A stretch of 64,000 bases of DNA from Polyangia bacterium (lineage in GTDB: Bacteria > Myxococcota_A > Polyangia > Nannocystales > Nannocystaceae), in assembly GCA_030430565.1 (NCBI GenBank), contig JAUIKS010000018.1:1-64000 (forward strand), written 5' to 3'. The notes under the pieces were generated by a model. It was given only the letters and a program-made list of their open reading frames with translations, was not told the origin of the DNA and made no database searches. This document shows, piece after piece, positions 29,518-37,685 of the stretch. The first letter of the stretch is position 1. Every line of letters begins with the position of its first letter. Both the position numbers and the translations under genes were made by a program.

Positions 29518-30153
29518 ATGGGTGCGCGAATTCGAATCGCGGCGATCGCCGCGATGACCGTCACGATCGCTTGCTCGGGGCACGACCGCGGCGTCGCGCC
29601 GAAGGAAGAGTGCCCGGGCGCCGAGGCCCACGCGTACCAGCTGAAGCGGATCCAGGGGAGCTGGAAGGTCGGCTACGCCGACTATGAGAAGGGGCAGAAG
29701 CCGCCGGGCGCGCGGCGGATCGGCGTCCTCGAGTTCTCGGGCTGTCGATACAGCTTCACGCCGAGGCCGAGCGCCGAGCTGGCGGAGGCGGGGGCGCTCG
29801 AGGAGCTCGCGCTCTCGCGCCGAGAGCTGCCCTTCGTCGACGCGCCGAGGGGCACCATCGAGCTCGCGGCGCCGGGGCCGTGGAGGTACCGCGGTCAGCC
29901 GCAGGTGCTGGTGACGCTGGTCCCCGAGCCGATCTTTGACTCGCCGAGCTGGTCGATCGAGCTGACCGATCGTCTGCAGGCGGAGGCGGAGTACCTGTTC
30001 TTCGTCCCGGGCGAGAAGACTGACTTTCACCGCTGGGAGATCGAGCGCGGCGAGTGGCAGCGGCAGCGTGGTGAGTACATCCCCGGGTCGGACCCTGACA
30101 ACCTGCCGCCGGACGTGGCCGAGCGGTTCCGCGAGCTGTATGAACGCCCGTAG
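29518..30153 (+). CDS. Small lipoprotein of unknown function
   Basis: 211 residues from ATG 29518 with a short signal peptide whose Cys (TIAC, about residue 19) fits a lipobox. The mature protein is predicted to be mixed alpha/beta. It has a Gln-rich helical segment around QLKRIQGSWKVGYADYEKG, which resembles the start of lipocalin-like proteins, and a Trp/Arg-rich C terminus. It converges with the DUF5682-like gene, with only 8 bases between the stops. No family is assigned. Confidence 0.75.
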   Translation: MGARIRIAAIAAMTVTIACSGHDRGVAPKEECPGAEAHAYQLKRIQGSWKVGYADYEKGQKPPGARRIGVLEFSGCRYSFTPRPSAELAEAGALEELALSRRELPFVDAPRGTIELAAPGPWRYRGQPQVLVTLVPEPIFDSPSWSIELTDRLQAEAEYLFFVPGEKTDFHRWEIERGEWQRQRGEYIPGSDPDNLPPDVAERFRELYERP

Positions 30154-30161
30154 CAGGAGCC

Positions 30162-32264
30162 TTAGGGCTCGATGTACTGGCGCGCTTGCTTGCGGACGTC
30201 GTGATCGCTGAGCACGTGGAAGATCCGGACGCGACGCAGCGCGACCGGTGAGAGCTGGCCGAGCGGCGTGTAGATGATCTTCTTGCCGAGCCGGCGGGCG
30301 AGCTGGCGGACCCCCTGGCGCGGCGGATCCGGGGCGACGTAGACGACGAAGCGCTCGCTGGTGTGGTCGAGCGCGGCGAGCAGCAGGAGCTCGGCCTTGC
30401 TGCGGGCGTTGCGATAGAACGGGTCCTCCCACACCGAGAACATGGTCCCCGGCGGTCGGTGCAGGACGAAGCCGCCGTAGAGCGCGCGGCCGATGCCGGG
30501 CCCGACGATCTGTTCGAAGGGGTTGGTGGCGTAGAGCGCCATGTCGCCCTCTTCGTCGTGCTCCCCCTGCCACGTCATGTGCCACGAGTAGGCGGGCTGC
30601 GCCGGCGCCTGCTCGTGCCCGGGCAGGGCCTCGTCTTCGAAGATCACCACGACGTCGCCGGGCTGCCCGCGGACGAGCTGCTGCATCCGCACGTAGATCG
30701 TGCCCTCATGCCAGTTGCGGATCGTCTCGCGCAGGTCGACGCCGTCGAGCAGCGAGCTGGTGAAGGGCACGCTGCGGGTCTGCTCGGAGGAGAGCACGCG
30801 GACGGTGCGCTTGCGCAGGTAGGCGCCGTAGTGCTCGAGCGCGAGGTCCTCGGGCGGGTACGAGCAGATGCCGCCGCCGCGGAAGCGCTCGGCCCACTCG
30901 CCCTTGCGGCGCTCGCGGGGGCGCGGGCGCACGAGCTTCATCAGGCGACGGCGGCGCTGCATCGTCAGCGGGCGGAACCGGATCGTTCGGACATGTTCGT
31001 GAAGATCGCGGAGGCCGAGCTCGATCGGCGCGACGTCGGGGCGCGAGCTCTGCCAGGGGTAGGTGGTGGCGAGCTCCCAGACGTCGTGGGCGTAGTTGTC
31101 GTCGGCGAAGCCGCGGGCCGCGATCGCGAGCTGGTAGAGGTCGGGGGTGAGCGCGTCCTCGGTGAGCGCGTAGCGGCAGGCGTAGCGCAGCAGCCCGTGG
31201 ATCGCGCCGGGGCGCAGCTCGTTGCCCGTCGCCTTGTGGTAGCGCGCGCGGGCCTCTTTACAGAGTGCGACCAGCAGGCCGACGCGGCCGGTGACGGCCT
31301 CTGGATCGTCCTCGTCGGGCGTCCAGCGATAGGGGTCTGCGGGCGCTGGCGTCGGCGCGGGCTCGGGCTCGGGCTCGGGGGGCGCGTCGCGGCGGCGCGA
31401 GAACAGGTCGACGATGGTGGCGAGGCGCGAGCGCGGTGCGGGCTCGGGCGCGGGCTCCCGGGCGTTCAGGGGCGAGGGGCCGCGCGCGCGCTCGTAGGCG
31501 GCGTTGAAGAACGGCAGCTCCGAGAGGATCTCGCGGCTCGAGGACTCGCTGACGTGGTGAAGGATCGCGCGGCGCGGGATGCCCTTGCGGATCGGCGTCG
31601 GCGGCGGCTGGTCTTCGCGCCATGTAGCGATCGTCTCGAGCACCGCGTGGGCGTGGTGGAGGCCGCAGACCAGCAGCACGGGGCGATCGCGCAGGCGCTG
31701 CTCGGGATCTTGGACCACCCGCAGCGTCTGATAGGCCATGCTCGCCTCGCGGGCCTCGTCGAGCTCGAGGCGGACGTGGCGCTTGACCAGCTCGAGCGCC
31801 GTCTCGAGGTAGGCGCGGGCGCCGAGGCGCTCGGCCGCGGCGGGGTCGGGGAGGCGCTCGCGCACCCTCGGGTAGCGCTCGACCTCGGTGTCGGCGAAGC
31901 AGACCGGGATGTGGCGCTCGAGGCCGAGGCGCACGGCCTCGATCAGCGCGTCAGCGGGCTCAACGGGCAGGTAGATCGGGCGGCTGGAGCGGTCGCCGAC
32001 CGACTGGACCACGCTGAGCAGCGGCAGGCGCTCGATCGCGCGGGTGACCGGGCGCTCGTAGGTCTCGGGCAGCTCGACCGCGATCGCGCCGGGCTTCAGG
32101 GCCGTGATCACCTGGCGCGTGAGCCAGGCGAATTCGAGGCGGCCGTGCAGCACGGGGAGCGCGTAGATCGCGACGCCGCCGTGCTCGCGGCGCAGCCCGA
32201 GCGCCTCGAGCTCCGCGGGTGTGAGCGAGAGACAGTCGGGCGGGCGGTAGACGGCCTGCGACAT
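30162..32264 (-). CDS. TraB/DUF5682-like protein paired with a MoxR ATPase
   Basis: 700 residues from ATG 32264. The N-terminal domain resembles the TraB/ChaN/EreA-type fold as seen in DUF5682: LPVLHGRLEFAW, LKPGAIAVELPE and later LLVCGLHHAHAV contain the spaced His and Glu residues of that group. A Pro/Glu-rich linker (about residues 275-315) leads to a helical domain and then a beta-rich C-terminal half that I do not recognise. It starts 6 bases after the MoxR ATPase gene, so they are one operon. DUF5682 proteins are known partners of MoxR ATPases, usually with a VWA protein, which is missing here. Confidence 0.65.
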   Translation of the reverse strand: MSQAVYRPPDCLSLTPAELEALGLRREHGGVAIYALPVLHGRLEFAWLTRQVITALKPGAIAVELPETYERPVTRAIERLPLLSVVQSVGDRSSRPIYLPVEPADALIEAVRLGLERHIPVCFADTEVERYPRVRERLPDPAAAERLGARAYLETALELVKRHVRLELDEAREASMAYQTLRVVQDPEQRLRDRPVLLVCGLHHAHAVLETIATWREDQPPPTPIRKGIPRRAILHHVSESSSREILSELPFFNAAYERARGPSPLNAREPAPEPAPRSRLATIVDLFSRRRDAPPEPEPEPAPTPAPADPYRWTPDEDDPEAVTGRVGLLVALCKEARARYHKATGNELRPGAIHGLLRYACRYALTEDALTPDLYQLAIAARGFADDNYAHDVWELATTYPWQSSRPDVAPIELGLRDLHEHVRTIRFRPLTMQRRRRLMKLVRPRPRERRKGEWAERFRGGGICSYPPEDLALEHYGAYLRKRTVRVLSSEQTRSVPFTSSLLDGVDLRETIRNWHEGTIYVRMQQLVRGQPGDVVVIFEDEALPGHEQAPAQPAYSWHMTWQGEHDEEGDMALYATNPFEQIVGPGIGRALYGGFVLHRPPGTMFSVWEDPFYRNARSKAELLLLAALDHTSERFVVYVAPDPPRQGVRQLARRLGKKIIYTPLGQLSPVALRRVRIFHVLSDHDVRKQARQYIEP

Positions 32265-32270
32265 GCTCGC

Positions 32271-33110
32271 TCAGTCGTTGACTGGATGATCTGGGAGGTA
32301 GCGCAGCGCCTCGTCCCCGAGCACCTGGGTGGTCGCGCGGCGCACGGTGTCCTTAAAGTCTCGGCCCTGGCCGGAGGCCCCGAGCTTGAGCGCGTAGCGG
32401 GCGATGTTGATGCCGTCGCGGACGGTGAAGGGCTCGTCCTCCTCGTGCGCGCGCTGCAGGAACACGGTGAGGTAGTGGAGGATCTGGGCGTCGGCGAAGG
32501 GCAGGTTGGCCTGCAGGATCGCCAGCTCCTCCTCGCGCTCGGGGAAGTCGATGAGGATCTGCGGCTGCAGCCGGCTGTGGATGTACTCGGGGATGTCGAA
32601 GGTGCTCGAGTCGTCGTTCATCGTCGCGCACATCCGAAACTCTTTGTGCGCCTGGATCTTGATGCCCGCGATCACCGACTCGACGTAGCGTCGGCGGTCG
32701 AGCAGGGGGGCGAGCGAGGCCCAGCTCTTCTCGCTCATGCGGTTGCCCTCGTCGAGCACGCAGACGCCGCCCTTAAGCATCGCGCTGACGAGCGAGCTGG
32801 CGACGTAGCGGAGGCGCTGGTCCTCGGCGATCACCGGCTGCACGAGCAGGTCCTCGGGGCGGGTGTCCATGGTCGCCTGGAACACGTAGACCGGGCGCCC
32901 GAGCGCCTTGGCGGTGGCGGCCGCGAGCGTGGTCTTGCCGACGCCGGGCTTGCCGACGAGGCGCGGGGAGAGCGGGTAGTCGGCCTCGTCGAGGACCATC
33001 CAGGCGGCGAGCAGCTGGCGCTTGAGTTCGTTGCGCCCGACCCAGCGCCAGTCGAGGTCGTCGGGCGGGGTCAGGCGCAGCTCGACGCCGTGGATCGTGA
33101 CCGTCTCCAT
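32271..33110 (-). CDS. MoxR-type AAA+ ATPase
   Basis: 279 residues from ATG 33110. Walker A is GKPGVGKTT. Walker B and the following acidic residue are in GVCVLDEGNRM. Sensor-1 is at RMCATMND, and the arginine-finger region at HSRLQPQILIDF fits the MoxR/AAA_5 clade. MoxR ATPases act as chaperone-like remodelers of partner proteins, often with VWA proteins bound to metal ions. The frame extends upstream to 33731 but that extension is low-complexity antisense to the MepA gene, so it is not used. It is the first gene of the MoxR/DUF5682-like operon. Confidence 0.88.
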   Translation of the reverse strand: METVTIHGVELRLTPPDDLDWRWVGRNELKRQLLAAWMVLDEADYPLSPRLVGKPGVGKTTLAAATAKALGRPVYVFQATMDTRPEDLLVQPVIAEDQRLRYVASSLVSAMLKGGVCVLDEGNRMSEKSWASLAPLLDRRRYVESVIAGIKIQAHKEFRMCATMNDDSSTFDIPEYIHSRLQPQILIDFPEREEELAILQANLPFADAQILHYLTVFLQRAHEEDEPFTVRDGINIARYALKLGASGQGRDFKDTVRRATTQVLGDEALRYLPDHPVND

Positions 33111-33252
33111 GGCGGGGATATAGCTCGATACGCGCGGCGCGTCACCGAGGACCGCACCGTCGGCGCGCGGGTGCAAGTTTTCGACGATTTTTTGCGGCGT
33201 CGCGGGGGCTCGGGATACGGTCGGGCGCCGGCGCTGCGCCGGCTCTGTCCCC

Positions 33253-34701
33253 ATGGTTTCGTCTCGCTCGGCAGCACGAGTCTCTGTATGCCTCCTGGCA
33301 TGGACCGCGGCGTTCGGCGTCGCGCTGACGGCGAGCGTCGCCGGTGCGGAGGCGCGCTCCGGGCAGGCGCGCCCGGAGGAGGACGCGCCGCGACTCGAGG
33401 ACACGACGCTGCGCGCTCCGCCGCCGCCGCTGGTGCCGGAGCCGCCGAGCCCCGCCGAGCCGGAGCTCGACGACGAGAGCGATCCGCCGGAGGCCGACCC
33501 GGAGGAGGCGGAGGCGCCCGAGCAGCCCGCTGCTGACGACGAGTCGGAGGAGGAGCCCCCGGCGGCGACGAAGGCGGCGAACACGACTTCGAAGCAGAGT
33601 CCGGCGAAGACGAACGCAGAGAAGAAGAAGGCGACGAAGCAGTCGACGAAGAAGGCGACGAAGAAGGCGACGAAGCAGTCGACGAAGAAGGCGACGAAGA
33701 CGTCGACGAAGCCGTCGACGAGCCGGGCCAAGAAGAAGCCGGCGAAGCGCGGGCACCCGGACTGCGACTACCGGACCCCTGTGTTCGAGCACGTGGTCGT
33801 GCGCGGCGAGCACCTGGGGGCGATCGCCGGGCGCTACGGGGTGCGCCGCAAAGACCTGCTTCGGCTCAACCCGACGCTTGAAAAAAACCCGAACCTGATC
33901 CGCCCGGGGCAGACCGTGCGCGTATGCCCGGAGCTCGCGCCGCGCGAGCGAGTCGAGCGCGCGCACGAGGTGGCCGCAGGCGAGAGCCTCGGCGTGATCG
34001 CGCGCGCCCACGGGATGACGACGCGCGAGCTGATCGGGCTGCAGCGCGGCGCGCTGCGCTCGCAGCTCGAGCGCGATCCCAATCATGTTCGCGTCGGCAC
34101 GGCGCTGCGCATCGTCGTCGACCAAGAGGTGCTCGACGAGTTCGAGCCGCCGTCGGAGGACGCTGGGCGCCTGAAGGTGGGCGTCTCGCTGCGGCCGCGC
34201 GCGGGGCTCGTGATCAAGCGCCCGCACCTGGCCTTCGGGACTAAACCGACGATCCGCGCGCTCGAGCGCGCGCTGAAGCTGTACCGGCGGCGGACCAAGG
34301 GGGGCGGGCCGCCGGTGCGGGTCGGCGACATCTCGAAGCGCGGCGGCGGCCCGCTGGACCCCCACGTCTCACACCAGCGCGGCGTCGACGTCGACATCGG
34401 CGTGATCCTGACGGGCTCCAAGGCGCGGACCGAGCGGTTCACGCGACCGAGCAAGAGCAACCTGGATCTCGAGCGCACGTGGACGCTGATCCGATCGCTG
34501 CTCGACACCGACCAGGTCCGGGTGATCTTCCTCGACTACTCGCTGCAGAAGCGGCTCTACAAGCACGCGAAGAAGTCGGGCGTGAGCGAGGACGAGCTCG
34601 ACGAGGTGTTCCAGTACCCGCGCGGCCGGGGGCGCGCGCACGGGATCGTGCGTCACTGGAAGGGCCACCTGGGGCACATGCACGTGCGCCTGCGGCACTA
34701 G
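33253..34701 (+). CDS. LysM-containing MepA-like murein endopeptidase
   Basis: 482 residues with a signal peptide ending near residue 32. An acidic/Pro linker follows, then a Lys/Ala/Thr repeat (about residues 115-160) that would be strongly basic. Two LysM domains come next (about 175-225 and 235-290), which bind murein glycans. The C-terminal domain is LAS-family MepA: H374 and D381 in HQRGVDVD, and the final His pair in GHMHVRL, bind zinc. It should cut D-Ala-mDAP crosslinks. The family normally lacks LysM domains, so the fusion suggests targeting to mature wall. Confidence 0.9.
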   Translation: MVSSRSAARVSVCLLAWTAAFGVALTASVAGAEARSGQARPEEDAPRLEDTTLRAPPPPLVPEPPSPAEPELDDESDPPEADPEEAEAPEQPAADDESEEEPPAATKAANTTSKQSPAKTNAEKKKATKQSTKKATKKATKQSTKKATKTSTKPSTSRAKKKPAKRGHPDCDYRTPVFEHVVVRGEHLGAIAGRYGVRRKDLLRLNPTLEKNPNLIRPGQTVRVCPELAPRERVERAHEVAAGESLGVIARAHGMTTRELIGLQRGALRSQLERDPNHVRVGTALRIVVDQEVLDEFEPPSEDAGRLKVGVSLRPRAGLVIKRPHLAFGTKPTIRALERALKLYRRRTKGGGPPVRVGDISKRGGGPLDPHVSHQRGVDVDIGVILTGSKARTERFTRPSKSNLDLERTWTLIRSLLDTDQVRVIFLDYSLQKRLYKHAKKSGVSEDELDEVFQYPRGRGRAHGIVRHWKGHLGHMHVRLRH

Positions 34702-35034
34702 GCCACGACACCATGGCCGAGCATCTACGCGGCGCGGACATCGGGTCGCTGCTTAACGCCTAGGCAGGCTCCCTCCGCTCTCCGGGCGGCGAGCGCCTGA
34801 CCGAGTTGAAGCGGACGAGCGCGCTCGCGCTCGCCGTCCTCGGCTCGCGCGCGACCCTTGAGCTTCGACGGGGCGCGAGCTCCTCTCGGGGGAGGAGCGT
34901 GACCGTGTCGAAGCGGACGGGCGCGGTCGCGCTCGCGGTCCTCGGGATTCAATCGGGCGCGAGCTTCTCACGAGGAGGAGCGCGGCGTAGCGGACGCTCT
35001 CGGGCGTGGCGCGGAGTGTTACCATTGGGACAGG
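34702..35034. other. 333-base gap with an imperfect tandem duplication
   Basis: No gene is supported. A tiny frame at 34713-34763 ends quickly. The main content is the duplicated block listed at 34806-34982, and GGGACAGG directly before the TTG start of the cytochrome gene. Confidence 0.6.
34806..34982. repeat. Imperfect direct duplication of about 80-100 bases
   Basis: The block GAAGCGGACGAGCGCG (from 34808) recurs as GAAGCGGACGGGCGCG (from 34910), with 30 of the next 35 bases or so also shared. Both copies end in GGCGCGAGCT/CTTCT and GAGGAGCG. The second copy is about 19 bases shorter in the middle. It may be a duplicated leader or decayed coding segment. Confidence 0.6.
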
Positions 35035-37563
35035 TTGCGTCGCGCGCGATGGATCGGGCTGCTCGCGGTCGCGCTGTTCGCCAGCGGGCTGCTCTGTTGG
35101 TCGCTGCCGAGCTCGGTCGCGGCGGTGCTCGTTGTCGTCTGGCTGCACGTGGCCGTCGGCGCGCTCGTCTGCGCGGGGCTGGTCGTCTACGTCCCGCTGC
35201 ACCTGCGGCGCGTGGCGAAGACGCGCTCGCCGGCCTCGCGCGTGACGGGCTGGGCGCTGTGCGGGGTCGCGGCCGCGGTCACGCTCTCGGGGGTCGCGAC
35301 CGCGCTGCCGGAGACCGCGCTCGGCGAGCTCGGGGTGGTGGCGGCTCGCGGCTCGCACTTCGCGGTCGCTGCGGGTCTGCTCGTGCTGCTCTGGGTGCAC
35401 CGGGTGTTCGCGCCCAAGGATATGCTTGGGGGCGCCGAGATCGCGGTGACGCTGGCGCTGCTGCTCGGAGCGGTGGGCGTGAGCGCGGCGATGATTCAGC
35501 GCGACGCGGGGGTGTTCGCGGAGGCGCGGGGGGAGCCCGTCGACCCGGCGAGCGCGCTGCGGGTCGCGGCGGCCTCGCCCGCGGTGTCGACGCTCGCCGA
35601 CACCGCGCGCTGCGAGGCGTGTCACCCGGCGATCGTCGCGCAGTGGGAGTCGAGCGCGCATCGCTTCGCCTCGTTCGCAAACCCGTTCTACCTGCACGCG
35701 CTGCAGACCCTGGACGAGCTGCGCGGGCGCGAGGCGACGAAGTTCTGCGCGGCCTGCCACGACCCGCTGCCGCTGCAGGCCGGCGTGTTTGACACGGCCG
35801 AGGCGCTGACGTCCGAGCTGCCGCTGGCGGACCGGGGCGTGACCTGTCTCGTGTGCCATAACGCCGTGCACGCGGGGGACGGGACCGGCAACGGCGACCT
35901 GACGCTCGCCCGGGCCGCGCCGCTGTGGCCGGGCGATCTCTCGCCGGCGCCGCGGGGGGGGCTCGCGGGGATCTTGGTGCGGGCTCGGCCGGACGCCCAC
36001 GTCGCGCGCGTGTCGCCGGCGGCGCTGCGCACCTCGGCGCTGTGCGGCACGTGCCATGAGGTCGGCCTGCCGACGGAGGTGACGGGCTTTCGGTTCTTGC
36101 CGGGCTTTAACGACTTCGACGACTGGCAGCGCTCGCCGTTCTCGCACGAGGTCGCGCTGCCGCTGGGGCGCGCGGACGAAGAGAGCTGTCTCTCGTGCCA
36201 TATGCCGCGGGTGCCCGCCGAGGATCCGGCGGCGCGGGGCGGGACCGTGCTGGATCATCGCTTCGCGGCGGCCAACCTCGCGCTCGCGCAGCACGTGGGT
36301 GATGACGAGTGGCGCGCGCGCGCGCGCGAGGGGCTGCAGGCCGCGGGCGCGAGCGCGTTGCCGATCTCGGTCTCGACCGAGGGGGAGTTTCGCGGGATCT
36401 TGTACGGAGAGGTGACCGCGCTGCCGACGGCGCGAGAGCTGCTGGTGCACACGCTCGTGAGCGCGACCGGGGTCGGGCACGACTTCCCCGGGGGGACCGC
36501 CGACTCCCATGAGGTCTGGGTGGAGCTCGAGGTCACGGACGCGGACGGGCGCGTGCTCGCGCACCACGGGCGCCCGGTCGAGGACGGCGGCCCTCCGCCC
36601 GACGCCCATCTGCTGCGCGCGCGGCTGCTCGACGAGCGCGGGGAGCCGATCGTCGCGCGCGACGCGTTTCGCTCGCGCACGGTGCTGTATCGGCACCTGG
36701 CGCCGGCGGGCGCGGGGGAGCTGGTGCGGCACGCGTTCACGCTGCCCGCGAGCGCGCGCGGCCCGGTGGTCATCACGACGCGGCTGTGGTTTCGCAAGTT
36801 CTCGCGCGAGTTCGTCGCGGCCGTGTACCAGCGGCGAGGCGAGCCCGCGCCGGCGCAGGAGCGGCAGCTGCTCAGCGAGGCCTCGAGTCAGGTCCGCCTC
36901 GGCGCGCGCGTGGAGGTCGGCGGCTGTCTCTCGCCGGAGGCGGACGCCGAGCGGTGGAGCTATGTCCTTCGGTTCATCTCGGCGGCGACGCGCGTCGGCG
37001 AGTACGCGCTCGCGCTCGCCGCGGCCGAGCGCGCGCTCGCCTGCGGCGTCGGGGCGCCGGCGCGGGTCAAGAAGGCGCGGACGCTGCTGGCGTCGCGCCG
37101 ACCCGCGGAGGCGCTGCGCGAGCTCGGGCCGCTGCTCGAGGACCAGCCCGAGCGCGCGGGCCTACAGATGATCGCCGCGAACGCGGAGGCCGCGATGGGC
37201 GAGGATGAGTCGGCGCTGCAGCGGCTGCGCGCGCTGGCGGGGCGCTTTCCTCGTGATCGCGCGCTGCACCACCTGCGCGCGCGCCTGGCCCTGCGATCCG
37301 CCGCGCCCGAGGAGGCGCTCGCGGCCGCCGAGGCGGCGCTCGCGGTCGAGCCGCGCGATGTCGAGGCTTGCTACCAGCGCATGCTCGCGGCGTCCTCGCT
37401 GGGTCGCGCGCGGATCGAGCAGGAGGCGCGCGCTTGTTACGAGGCCTACCGCGAGGACGAGGCCCAGCGCGCGCTACGGCGACGGCGTCGCGCGGCCGAT
37501 CCGCGTGACGATCTCGAGGCGGAGCCGCGGCACATTCACCACGCCCAGCGCGGCGCGCCCTAG
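35035..37563 (+). CDS. Five-haem cytochrome c with membrane N terminus and TPR C terminus
   Basis: 842 residues from a TTG start with GGGACAGG just upstream. Four or five N-terminal transmembrane helices lie within residues 1-155. Five CxxCH haem-binding motifs follow near residues 193 (CEACH), 238 (CAACH), 274 (CLVCH), 337 (CGTCH) and 385 (CLSCH). A beta-rich domain and then TPR-like helices form the C-terminal third. It looks like a periplasmic electron-transfer module tied to the inner membrane. It sits 122 bases before the CRTAC1-TPR gene, and the pair probably works together, as such neighbours recur in other bacteria (from memory). Confidence 0.88.
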   Translation: MRRARWIGLLAVALFASGLLCWSLPSSVAAVLVVVWLHVAVGALVCAGLVVYVPLHLRRVAKTRSPASRVTGWALCGVAAAVTLSGVATALPETALGELGVVAARGSHFAVAAGLLVLLWVHRVFAPKDMLGGAEIAVTLALLLGAVGVSAAMIQRDAGVFAEARGEPVDPASALRVAAASPAVSTLADTARCEACHPAIVAQWESSAHRFASFANPFYLHALQTLDELRGREATKFCAACHDPLPLQAGVFDTAEALTSELPLADRGVTCLVCHNAVHAGDGTGNGDLTLARAAPLWPGDLSPAPRGGLAGILVRARPDAHVARVSPAALRTSALCGTCHEVGLPTEVTGFRFLPGFNDFDDWQRSPFSHEVALPLGRADEESCLSCHMPRVPAEDPAARGGTVLDHRFAAANLALAQHVGDDEWRARAREGLQAAGASALPISVSTEGEFRGILYGEVTALPTARELLVHTLVSATGVGHDFPGGTADSHEVWVELEVTDADGRVLAHHGRPVEDGGPPPDAHLLRARLLDERGEPIVARDAFRSRTVLYRHLAPAGAGELVRHAFTLPASARGPVVITTRLWFRKFSREFVAAVYQRRGEPAPAQERQLLSEASSQVRLGARVEVGGCLSPEADAERWSYVLRFISAATRVGEYALALAAAERALACGVGAPARVKKARTLLASRRPAEALRELGPLLEDQPERAGLQMIAANAEAAMGEDESALQRLRALAGRFPRDRALHHLRARLALRSAAPEEALAAAEAALAVEPRDVEACYQRMLAASSLGRARIEQEARACYEAYREDEAQRALRRRRRAADPRDDLEAEPRHIHHAQRGAP

Positions 37564-37577
37564 GTGTCGCTGAGACG

Positions 37578-37597
37578 TGAGGCGCGTCCGCGCCTCA
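37578..37597 (+). terminator. Hairpin after the cytochrome gene
   Basis: TGAGGCGC (37578-37585), loop GTCC, GCGCCTCA (37590-37597), 15 bases after the stop codon. There is no U-tract, so it is more likely an attenuating or stabilising hairpin than a full terminator. Confidence 0.45.
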
Positions 37598-37625
37598 GCG
37601 CCTCGGCGGCGGCGATCGTGGGGGT

Positions 37626-37650
37626 ACGTGTTGCTCAGACACGCTCCTAG
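37626..37650. repeat. Intergenic hairpin element, copy 2
   Basis: It matches 8486-8510 at 22 of 25 positions, including the loop TGCTCAG. In this copy the stem CGTGT/ACACG is perfect. Confidence 0.4.
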
Positions 37651-37685
37651 CGATCCTGTACTCTTAGACCTGTCTCGAGGGCTAT

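Noticed and set aside
30363-33536. A 1057-codon plus-strand frame opposite the MoxR/DUF5682-like operon
   Set aside because: Composition is Ala/Val/Leu/Arg/Asp-rich without domains, and the minus strand has the Walker motifs and other family signatures. Long antisense frames are expected at this GC content.
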